Assembly: GCA_050289385.1 (NCBI GenBank) | Contig: JBNKFQ010000037.1 | Location: forward strand, 1-24,984 | DNA from: JBNKFQ01 sp050289385 | Lineage (GTDB): Bacteria; Pseudomonadota; Gammaproteobacteria; Pseudomonadales; Porticoccaceae | Length of the DNA stretch: 24,984 bases | Reading direction: 5' to 3' | In this document: positions 7,449-13,726 of the stretch, piece after piece | Position numbering within the stretch: the first letter of the stretch is position 1 | Layout of the letters: each line of letters opens with the position of its first letter | The notes under the pieces: generated by a model | What the model was told of the DNA's origin: nothing | The model's input: the letters and a program-made list of their open reading frames with translations, nothing else | Database searches by the model: none | Position numbers and translations under genes: made by a program

Positions 7449-9506
7449 ATGAAATACATTGTCGTCCTTATTATTGCCACTATAGCGAGCAATAAAACCT
7501 TTGCGCATGTCGAAAAGCACACAATAGAAGAACTCACTATCAAAGGCCACAAGGAAAATATGGTGGGCAAGGCTATTTCTGCATCGGAGGGAAAAATTTC
7601 CCAGGCAGATCTGGCCATCAGACCCCTGCTACGTACCGGTGAAATTCTCGAAGCAGTTCCGGGAATGGTTGCGACACAGCACAGTGGCAGCGGCAAGGCC
7701 AACCAGTATTTTTTGCGCGGATTTAACCTTGATCACGGTACCGACTTTGCCACTACCGTCGATGGCATGCCCGTTAATATGCGCACTCATGGCCACGGCC
7801 AGGGTTACACCGATCTCAACTTTATTATTCCCGAACTGGTGGGTGAAATTGCCTACCATAAAGGGTCGTACTACGCAGATATCGGCGATTTTTCCGGGGC
7901 AGGCGCTGCTGATATTTCTACAGCATCCGCCCTGCTGGGCAATACATTGTCACTGGGTGCCGGGGAAAACAGTTTTTATCGCGGTTTGTTTACCGGGCAA
8001 CATGCATTGGGTACAGGACAATTACTCTACGGCCTGGAACATCAGGTTTACGGCGGACCATGGCGTGATATCAACGAGGATGTTGGTAAAACCAATCTAT
8101 GGATAAAACAAACCTGGGCTGAAAAGGAAAACGTGTTCAGCATAATATTTATGGGTTACGACAATAGCTGGAACTCTGCCGACCAGATTCCGGCGCGGGC
8201 GGTAGAGCAGGGTTTAATTAGTGAGCTGGGTTCACTGGATACTTCCGTGGGGGGTAATTCCAGCCGTTACAGTTTATCCGCCGACTGGGTGCGTAGTGGC
8301 GAGCAAACCACGTTTGAAGCAAGCACCTGGATTATCGATTATCAGCTCGATCTGTGGTCGAATATCACTTATTTTACAGATCCGGGCGGTGACCAGTTCC
8401 AGCAGGTGGACGACCGCAGAATATATGGCTGGGATCTGGTCTGGAGTCATAATAGTACCTGGGGTAAGGTGCCCGTGCGGAACAGCTTTGGTTCCCAGTC
8501 CCGTTATGACGATATCAGTGAAGTCGGATTGTTACGCAGCCAGGCGAGGCGACGTACTGGAGTTATTCGGCTAGATGCCGTCGACGAGTGGAGTACGGGT
8601 CTGTACTGGGAAAATAACCTGCAATGGACCGACGCATTGCGTACAGTGCTGGGAGTACGCTACGACTATTTTCATTTCGATGTGAGCACCCTTGCCGCTG
8701 GCGACACCTCTACCCTGCCCCTGAATAATGGTACGGCTAATGACGACACAGTGACCAGTTCGCTCAGTATTATTTATTCGCTCAGTCCCCAATACGAAGT
8801 ATATGCCAGTATTGGCGAAGGCTTCCACAGCAATGATGCGCGAGGCACTACCATACAAGCCAATCCGCTTACAGGAGAGCCGGTAGACAGGGTTAATCCG
8901 CTGGTAGAAACGCTTGGTTATGAAATTGGGTTGCGCACATTTGTTAATGAAAAACTCAACGCGTCCATTGCACTTTGGCGATTGAATATTGATTCGGAGT
9001 TACTGTTTGTCGGTGATGAAGGCATTACCGAAGACACCGGTGTTGGCAGTAAACGCCAGGGTGTTGAATTAACCGCGTACTATCGGCTTAACAAAAACTG
9101 GACGCTGGATCTGGAATACGCTTATACCGACGCCCGGTTTGAACATGCAGCAGGCGGCAGCGATGACATACCAGGTGCACTGGAGCGGGTAATCAGTACA
9201 GGAATTGATGCGCGCTTCAGCAATGGTTATTTTGGTCATTTACGAGTACGGCACCTGGGAGACTACCCGCTGGATAGTGGTGTAACAGCTGCGGCCAGCA
9301 CTTTGGCAAATCTGAGGCTGGGTTATCAGTGGGCCGAGCATTTTACCCTGACCCTGGATGTGCTCAACCTGCTGGATTCGAATGATCGGGATATTGAATA
9401 TTACTATGAGTCACAATTGGCTGGTGAAGTTGCACCGGTAGCGGATTATCATTTTCATATCTTTGAACCGCGGTCTGTGCGGTTGTATTTGGCATATGAC
9501 TTTTAG
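7449..9506 (+). CDS. TonB-dependent outer-membrane receptor
   Basis: This is a 685-residue outer-membrane beta-barrel expected to import a ligand using TonB energy. A signal peptide covers about residues 1-19 (cleavage after KTFA). A TonB-box-like stretch (EELTIKG, about 27-33) comes next. The plug domain covers roughly 45-165 with FLRGFNLDHGTDFATTVDG, then a His-rich loop NMRTHGHGQGYTDLNF and the YADIGDFSGAGAADI segment. The barrel follows, ending in RSVRLYLAYDF with the terminal Phe needed for outer-membrane assembly. I recognise the MRTHGHGQGYTDLN subgroup but know of no firm ligand; the His-rich loop is compatible with a metal or metal complex, which is inference. It is 94 bases after glmS and next to a DUF6946 gene and a periplasmic cupin. 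A decayed 3' end of a related receptor lies 1.3 kb downstream. Confidence 0.93.
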   Translation: MKYIVVLIIATIASNKTFAHVEKHTIEELTIKGHKENMVGKAISASEGKISQADLAIRPLLRTGEILEAVPGMVATQHSGSGKANQYFLRGFNLDHGTDFATTVDGMPVNMRTHGHGQGYTDLNFIIPELVGEIAYHKGSYYADIGDFSGAGAADISTASALLGNTLSLGAGENSFYRGLFTGQHALGTGQLLYGLEHQVYGGPWRDINEDVGKTNLWIKQTWAEKENVFSIIFMGYDNSWNSADQIPARAVEQGLISELGSLDTSVGGNSSRYSLSADWVRSGEQTTFEASTWIIDYQLDLWSNITYFTDPGGDQFQQVDDRRIYGWDLVWSHNSTWGKVPVRNSFGSQSRYDDISEVGLLRSQARRRTGVIRLDAVDEWSTGLYWENNLQWTDALRTVLGVRYDYFHFDVSTLAAGDTSTLPLNNGTANDDTVTSSLSIIYSLSPQYEVYASIGEGFHSNDARGTTIQANPLTGEPVDRVNPLVETLGYEIGLRTFVNEKLNASIALWRLNIDSELLFVGDEGITEDTGVGSKRQGVELTAYYRLNKNWTLDLEYAYTDARFEHAAGGSDDIPGALERVISTGIDARFSNGYFGHLRVRHLGDYPLDSGVTAAASTLANLRLGYQWAEHFTLTLDVLNLLDSNDRDIEYYYESQLAGEVAPVADYHFHIFEPRSVRLYLAYDF

Positions 9507-9533
9507 CCTGCTTGCTAGATCGGCCTGCAGAAC

Positions 9534-9539
9534 AAGGAG
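9534..9539 (+). promoter_or_regulatory. Ribosome-binding site supporting a TTG start
   Basis: A strong AAGGAG lies nine bases before the TTG at 9549. No ATG in the frame fits as well, so this site decides the start of the DUF6946-type gene. Confidence 0.75.
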
Positions 9540-9548
9540 CCTGCAAGC

Positions 9549-10217
9549 TTGAGCAGAATATACACACCGACAGGGAATGCTGAAGAATGGAAGCACTTTC
9601 TTGCGGAGCCAGAAAAGCAATGGCGTCAGGGTTATTCAGCGAGAACGCTGGCTTATTCCTGGCAAGAGGCTAAAGGTTTTCCACCAGAAGTTGGTTCTGC
9701 GCTAACAAAAGCGTTTCCGTCCATAGAGCTCTTACTGGCTGTGCCTGAACACAAGGTTTCTTTGCCCGGCGGTGTGCGGGCCTCGCAAAACGACATTTGG
9801 GTTCTTGCCAAGAGTGATGAGCAGCTTGTTTCCATTGCAGTCGAGGGTAAAGTGTCGGAACCTTTTGGCCCTACCGTTCAGCAATGGTATGCAAACCCCA
9901 GTCCGGGCAAGCAGGAACGCCTGGAGTATTTGCTCAAGCTGCTGAATCTTGTATCCGTACCCGATACTACGCGTTATCAGCTGTTGCACCGCACCGCATC
10001 AGCGATCATTGAAGCCCGGCGTTTTAATGCCACTCATGCCGTTATGTTAGTGCATTCGTTCTGCCAGTCTTCAGAGTGGTTTGGGGACTATGCTGATTTT
10101 GTTTCATTAATGGGTGGTGTTGGCAGTGAAGACAATGTGGTTTCAGTTGGCAATCGTGGTGGCGTTTCGCTGTCCCTGTCCTGGGTCTGTGGTAATGCGG
10201 AATATTTATCGATGTAG
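9549..10217 (+). CDS. DUF6946-type conserved protein, possible PD-(D/E)XK-like fold
   Basis: The product is a 222-residue cytoplasmic protein with no signal peptide or membrane segment. It matches, from memory, a conserved family of unknown function (DUF6946), with the hallmark blocks YSARTLAYSWQEAKGFPPEV, LLLAVPEHKVSLPGG, IAVEGKVSEPFGP and YQLLHRTASAIIEARRF. Residues D82 (SQNDIWVL), E99 and K101 (VEGKV) are spaced like the active site of PD-(D/E)XK nuclease-fold enzymes, and an acidic-lysine pair on a beta strand fits that fold. Whether it cleaves DNA is unknown. It starts with TTG, supported by a strong ribosome-binding site, 42 bases after the TonB receptor, and is followed 51 bases later by the cupin, so the three may form one operon. 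No function can be assigned with confidence. Confidence 0.82.
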   Translation: MSRIYTPTGNAEEWKHFLAEPEKQWRQGYSARTLAYSWQEAKGFPPEVGSALTKAFPSIELLLAVPEHKVSLPGGVRASQNDIWVLAKSDEQLVSIAVEGKVSEPFGPTVQQWYANPSPGKQERLEYLLKLLNLVSVPDTTRYQLLHRTASAIIEARRFNATHAVMLVHSFCQSSEWFGDYADFVSLMGGVGSEDNVVSVGNRGGVSLSLSWVCGNAEYLSM

Positions 10218-10268
10218 AAAATCAGTGACCAACGGGATATTGAGCAATTCTTTAAAAGGTAATAGTAA

Positions 10269-10694
10269 ATGAAAATATCAAAAAAAGAATTCCTGCTGGT
10301 TTTTTGCTTATTGTGGCTATCGAGTGCATATTCAAAAGAGTTGTTAAAAACAACATCGACATGGGAAGGTGGTGAAATTTCTTATCCGGAAGGAAAGCCG
10401 GAAATCGCCTCCATAATGTTAAAAATAGATGAAGGTAAAGTCATGCCCTTCCACTGTCACCCGGTACCGACAATGGGTTATGTAATAAAGGGAAATCTGG
10501 AAGTAGAAACAAGAGGCGGGAAAAAAATTATTTTAAGAGAGGGAGAATCGGCGCTTGAAGTTTTGCGAACTGTGCACAGAGGAATGCCGGTGGATGGTCC
10601 TGTTGAAATAGTCGTTTTTTATGCCGGAACAACAACATTGCCAAATACCGTGTTGCCGGAAAATGATCCCGAGCACACATATTGCAACAAGTAA
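10269..10694 (+). CDS. Periplasmic cupin-domain protein
   Basis: The product is a 141-residue single-domain cupin with a signal peptide (basic start, hydrophobic stretch to about residue 20, probable cleavage after AYS). The cupin core contains KVMPFHCHPVPTMGYVIKGNL: H62 and H64 form the HxH metal pair of motif 1, but the usual motif-1 Glu is not obvious. Motif 2 supplies H103 (TVHRG). Such small cupins bind a metal and serve as dioxygenases, isomerases or binding proteins; the substrate cannot be told from sequence. An AAAGG about ten bases upstream serves as ribosome-binding site. It is downstream of the TonB receptor and DUF6946 genes, which suggests a shared envelope process. A broken second copy of this gene lies at 13061. 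Confidence 0.88.
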   Translation: MKISKKEFLLVFCLLWLSSAYSKELLKTTSTWEGGEISYPEGKPEIASIMLKIDEGKVMPFHCHPVPTMGYVIKGNLEVETRGGKKIILREGESALEVLRTVHRGMPVDGPVEIVVFYAGTTTLPNTVLPENDPEHTYCNK

Positions 10695-10712
10695 AATAAT
10701 GAGTGATGCCAA

Positions 10713-10733
10713 ACGAAAAATTACACCATCGGG
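10713..10733. repeat. 21-base segment repeated at 13194-13214
   Basis: ACG-N-AAAATTACACCATCGGG occurs here, just after the intact cupin, and again at 13194-13214 in the broken cupin copy. They match at 20 of 21 bases. Both can be read in the same sense as RKITPSG, which suggests shared descent of once-coding sequence. Confidence 0.8.
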
Positions 10734-10768
10734 CACTACGAAGGAAGAAAATCATGCTGGAAAAATTG

Positions 10769-10860
10769 CAGTTGGGCTGGTAAATTTGCACCAGTGATGG
10801 ACACTCATTTTTTATATCTTTGAACCGGCTTCCATACGAATGTATCTGAGATATATGTAT
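10769..10860 (+). pseudogene. Decayed 3' end of a second TonB-dependent receptor
   Basis: About 88 bases align with the 3' end of the intact receptor (9414-9500), including a 14-base exact match, ATATCTTTGAACCG. In the last frame the remnant reads FIFEPASIRMYLRYMY against HIFEPRSVRLYLAYDF in the intact gene. At least two single-base insertions break the frame relative to the intact copy (an extra G near 10775, an extra T near 10812), and the terminal Phe and stop are lost. Nothing recognisable of the rest of the receptor remains upstream. The divergence is too large for a recent duplication, so this is an old paralogue or a relic of a rearranged module. Confidence 0.7.
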
Positions 10861-10880
10861 TTGATAAGCATCAATAGGGA

Positions 10881-11027
10881 ATTCTTGCCAAGAAAGAGAA
10901 AATAGCGTTTAATTTCGGGACAGTAAGACTCGATAAGACGATCACTATAGTGCCTCACCAATGTGTAGTCGTTAACAGAATCAGGGAATGGTAATCGATC
11001 ATGTTTAAACTCCCCTTTAAAAACACT
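10881..11027 (-). pseudogene. Possible tyrosine-recombinase (integron-integrase-like) N-terminal fragment
   Basis: On the minus strand, an uninterrupted but startless frame reads LPFPDSVNDYTLVRHYSDR followed by LIESYCPEIKRYFLFLGKN. The pattern HYS-x-R-(x4)-Y-(x5)-R-(x2)-x-F-x-G resembles the SAM-like N-terminal domain of integron integrases, where the equivalent stretch has HYS, a Glu/Gln, Tyr, a basic residue, Phe and G. The catalytic domain is absent: leftward the frame runs into the TonB remnant, where similarity is lost. It is therefore a relic if real. The match rests on a remembered family pattern over about 35 residues and could be chance. Confidence 0.35.
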
Positions 11028-11249
11028 CTACACCAGAGCAGTGTGGAAAGTTCTTCCAAGAAAAGCAAAGGTTATAACGGTAGTATTTTTGGCTATTGCA
11101 GCAAAAATATGCCAGTTCCACCGCTTTGTGAAATACTTAAATATCATACGGTTGGGCGAATAATAGCTAGCCCCAATATCCAGGATTTTTAAAAATAAAT
11201 TATTCTAAGACAATAATATAGAATATTTGACAACCAACAGGGATTTCAA

Positions 11250-12893
11250 ATGACAGTTATAAGAATCAAAAGGTCAAGTTACTTTTTGGCTGTTTTAGTA
11301 TTATTTTTACTTTCAGCGTGTGGTGGTGGTGACAGTGATAGTGATAGTGGCAGTGATAGCGCTAGTAAAAATTTAAGTCCAACGGCGTCAGCTGGCGAAG
11401 ACCAATATCACAATTTTACAGGATACATGGAAATCGATCTTGACGGCAGCCAAAGTAGTGATCCAGAGGGAGAGGAGCTGACTTATTCATGGACGATAAT
11501 TTCCAGTCCAGACAATTCCAGTCCATCTATTAATAATTCAGAGAGCTCCCCTCTTGCTAAATTAATTGTGTCTTCAAATGGAATATATGAAGTTCAATTA
11601 ACAGTTACGGATACTAATGGGAATACGAGTAAAGACAATGTAGTTATTACGATTAACGCGATTCCAAATGCAACTATATCGGCTATTGGTAATAGCGTCA
11701 CTGGAGATTCAATATCATTAGATGGTGCGGAAAGTTCTGATGACGATGGTGATCAATTAACTTATCATTGGAGTATAGCTTCTTCTCCGGAATCAAGTTC
11801 ATCTGTTTTGTCAGACAGTAATTCACCTGTTGTTTCAATTACACCTGATGTAGAAGGAATTTATACCTTCGAACTTATAGTTAATGATGGCTTGACTGAC
11901 AGCCCATCGAGCCTTTTTATTTTAAACGTGTTCCGAAAGATTGAGGGTTTGGGTTACAGGCCCATTGATGCGGAATATAATATCCATACTGATAAAATAA
12001 TTATGGTTTCCACGAATCCAAATCAACTTCAAATATATGATCCTGTTACAAATGAAAATACCGCTGTTGACTTACCGCTAGTTCCCACCAGTGTTTCGGT
12101 CGGTCCCGATGGTCTTTTTGCTGCTGTTGGGCATGATGCATGGGTATCTTATGTCGATCTAAATAATGCTTCGCTGGTAAAAAATATTGCCGTTTCAACA
12201 GATGTAGTAGATATTATTTTAGCAGGCAACAACTATATTTATGCATTCCCGCGTACAGATCAGTGGGAAACGATTAGAAGCTTGAATATTAACACTGAAG
12301 CAGAAACTCTGAGTACAGGAAATAGTATTAGGGCGGGTACTTTAGTTAAATTACATCCTTCAGGGAACTCGATCTATGGAGCGGATAATGGATTGTCTCC
12401 ATCTGATATAGAAAAATATAATATCAAAAATGGTCCGGCTGAATATTTATATGACTCACCATATCATGGTGATTTCAGTATGTGTGGTGACCTTTGGATG
12501 TCTAAAGAAGGGGCTCGTATTTTTACCCGTTGTGGTAATGTTTTTCGTTCGTCTGAATTACAATCTGAAGATATGATTTATAACGGCTCCTTTGATGGCA
12601 TATCGTTGATTCGGCAATTAGACCATTCTGTTTCTTCAAATGAAGTCACCCTGATACCAGATAATTATTCTTGGAATGATACTGATGAAGATACCAAAAT
12701 ATATAAATATGACTATGATTTTTTGGTATATAAAGAAGAGTCTACCCTTCCAAGTTTTGTTCTGAATGGAAATGCTTATCCAGGCCATGGCCGATATGTA
12801 TTTTATCATAGTAGCGGTGAGCAGATCTTTGTAATAGTCCAAGCCGATGAAGAATCTGGCTTTTTAATGGATTACGGTATTGTTACGTACTAA
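11250..12893 (+). CDS. Secreted PKD-domain lipoprotein with C-terminal propeller-like region
   Basis: The product is a 547-residue probable outer-membrane lipoprotein. A hydrophobic signal ends in the lipobox LSAC (lipid-attached Cys24, Gly at +2), followed by a Ser/Asp/Gly-rich linker. Two PKD-type Ig-like domains follow at about 46-132 and 138-222, each with the DGSQSSDPEGEELTYSW-like core (second: DGAESSDDDGDQLTYHW). The remainder, about 230-547, contains repeated short beta patterns (KIIMVSTNPNQLQIYDP, GLFAAVGHDAW, NYIYAFPR) like a YncE or WD-like beta-propeller; the exact family is not recognised. The gene is visibly richer in A+T than its neighbours and has different codon preferences, which points to recent acquisition. 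It stands alone between decayed sequences. A role in surface binding or adhesion is inference. Confidence 0.85.
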   Translation: MTVIRIKRSSYFLAVLVLFLLSACGGGDSDSDSGSDSASKNLSPTASAGEDQYHNFTGYMEIDLDGSQSSDPEGEELTYSWTIISSPDNSSPSINNSESSPLAKLIVSSNGIYEVQLTVTDTNGNTSKDNVVITINAIPNATISAIGNSVTGDSISLDGAESSDDDGDQLTYHWSIASSPESSSSVLSDSNSPVVSITPDVEGIYTFELIVNDGLTDSPSSLFILNVFRKIEGLGYRPIDAEYNIHTDKIIMVSTNPNQLQIYDPVTNENTAVDLPLVPTSVSVGPDGLFAAVGHDAWVSYVDLNNASLVKNIAVSTDVVDIILAGNNYIYAFPRTDQWETIRSLNINTEAETLSTGNSIRAGTLVKLHPSGNSIYGADNGLSPSDIEKYNIKNGPAEYLYDSPYHGDFSMCGDLWMSKEGARIFTRCGNVFRSSELQSEDMIYNGSFDGISLIRQLDHSVSSNEVTLIPDNYSWNDTDEDTKIYKYDYDFLVYKEESTLPSFVLNGNAYPGHGRYVFYHSSGEQIFVIVQADEESGFLMDYGIVTY

Positions 12894-12905
12894 AGTCGTT
12901 ATAAG

Positions 12906-13064
12906 ATGAGTTACTTGCGTAATAAAAAGTACTCGGACGCCGTTAATCTGTACCGCTGTTATTGGAAGAAAACTTAATGTCAATAAACCAAGTGGCCGCA
13001 CATGTGGGCAGATTATATCTCGAAAGTTAAAGGCAAGGGGATGGTGGAGGATATTATTAAATGA
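12906..13064 (+). other. Short decayed coding-like stretch before the cupin relic
   Basis: In one frame this reads SYLRNKKYSDAVNLYRCYW, meets two stop codons (12975-12977 and 12984-12986), then continues as WPHMWADYISKVKGKGMVED to a TGA at 13062-13064. That TGA overlaps the ATG of the cupin relic as ATGA, the usual form of translational coupling. The family is not recognised. It may be the tail of a gene that once preceded the second cupin, or chance. Confidence 0.25.
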
Positions 13065-13214
13065 AACTTTCAAAAAAATATTTCTCCAGATTAGCTATCA
13101 TGTGCTTATTCTGAAAAACTGCTAAAAACCCCATCGACATGGGAAAGTGGATAAAATTTTTTATCCAAAAGAAAAACCGGAAATTACTTACATACGCAAA
13201 ATTACACCATCGGG
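13061..13214 (+). pseudogene. Broken second copy of the periplasmic cupin gene
   Basis: The sequence aligns with the start of the intact cupin at 10269: ATGAAA...TCAAAAAAA at the start, then CATCGACATGGGAA, then TTTTATCC and AACCGGAAAT-like blocks. Translated, SEKLLKTPSTWESG matches SKELLKTTSTWEGG in the intact protein, then YPKEKPEI matches YPEGKPEI. A deletion of roughly 17 bases removes part of the signal peptide, and a one-base insertion after STWESG creates a frameshift and an immediate TAA. The HxH metal-binding core is gone. It ends in the 21-base segment shared with the sequence after the intact cupin. This is a pseudogene that once preceded the gene at 13245. Confidence 0.8.
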
Positions 13215-13244
13215 TAGAATTAATAACTACGACGGGTGAAAACC

Positions 13245-13643
13245 ATGGCAACGGAAGACATGTGTTGCACAATCGTACCGTATTTTATTGTCCACGAAGG
13301 GCAGCTTGATGCTTTTAAGGATAAATGTGAAGACTTTGTTGAACTGAGCGGCAATGAGCCAAAGTGCTTGTATTACGGGTTCAGCTTCGATGGCAATCAG
13401 GCTCACTGCAGAGAGGGCTATAAAGATGCCGAGGGGCTGCTTGCCCATCTAAAAAATGTCGGCACCCTACTTAATGAGGCGATAAAGATTTCCGACCTGA
13501 CGCGACTCGAAATACATGGCCCTGAAACAGAGTTGGCACAACTTCGTAAACCGCTAGCGAAACTGAATCCGCAATTTTTGTTCTGGAATACGGTTTTCGA
13601 CGATAGTATTTCTACTATAGAAAGATTTTTTCGTATGGTCTAA
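13245..13643 (+). CDS. Small dimeric alpha/beta-barrel (ABM-like) protein
   Basis: The product is a 132-residue soluble protein with no signal peptide. It begins MATEDMCCTIVPYFIVHEGQ and contains PKCLYYGFSFDGNQAHCREG and ISDLTRLEIHGPETELAQLR. This alternation of strands and helices, with a sensing or redox-active ligand pocket, is typical of the antibiotic-biosynthesis-monooxygenase-like (dimeric ferredoxin-like) superfamily, where members are monooxygenases, heme-degrading enzymes or stress proteins. No specific substrate can be inferred. An in-frame GTG at 13236 would add three residues; the ATG is preferred because GGGTGA lies at a suitable distance. The gene directly follows the cupin relic, so it was probably once co-transcribed with a cupin. 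It is convergent with the FG-GAP gene. Confidence 0.78.
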   Translation: MATEDMCCTIVPYFIVHEGQLDAFKDKCEDFVELSGNEPKCLYYGFSFDGNQAHCREGYKDAEGLLAHLKNVGTLLNEAIKISDLTRLEIHGPETELAQLRKPLAKLNPQFLFWNTVFDDSISTIERFFRMV

Positions 13644-13646
13644 TCT

Positions 13647-13667
13647 GCCTTGATACTGATGCAAGGC
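13647..13667. terminator. Weak hairpin between convergent genes
   Basis: GCCTTG and CAAGGC form a six-base stem with a nine-base loop four bases after the stop at 13643. There is no T-run. It could serve as a factor-assisted terminator for the gene at 13245; support is weak. Confidence 0.3.
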
Positions 13668-13726
13668 TTGTCCCGGAACGCTTATCTTGAGAAGTCGTCC
13701 CGGGACACATAATCACCAACGGGCAG

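Noticed and set aside
11001..11192. 63-codon frame on the plus strand
   Set aside because: No ribosome-binding site, no family resemblance, and it overlaps the recombinase-like fragment antisense; it lies in decayed AT-rich sequence.
11193..13060. attC recombination sites around the lipoprotein gene
   Set aside because: Isolated GTTRRRY-like heptamers occur, but I found no paired R/L boxes forming an attC fold. Without them an integron cassette is not supported.
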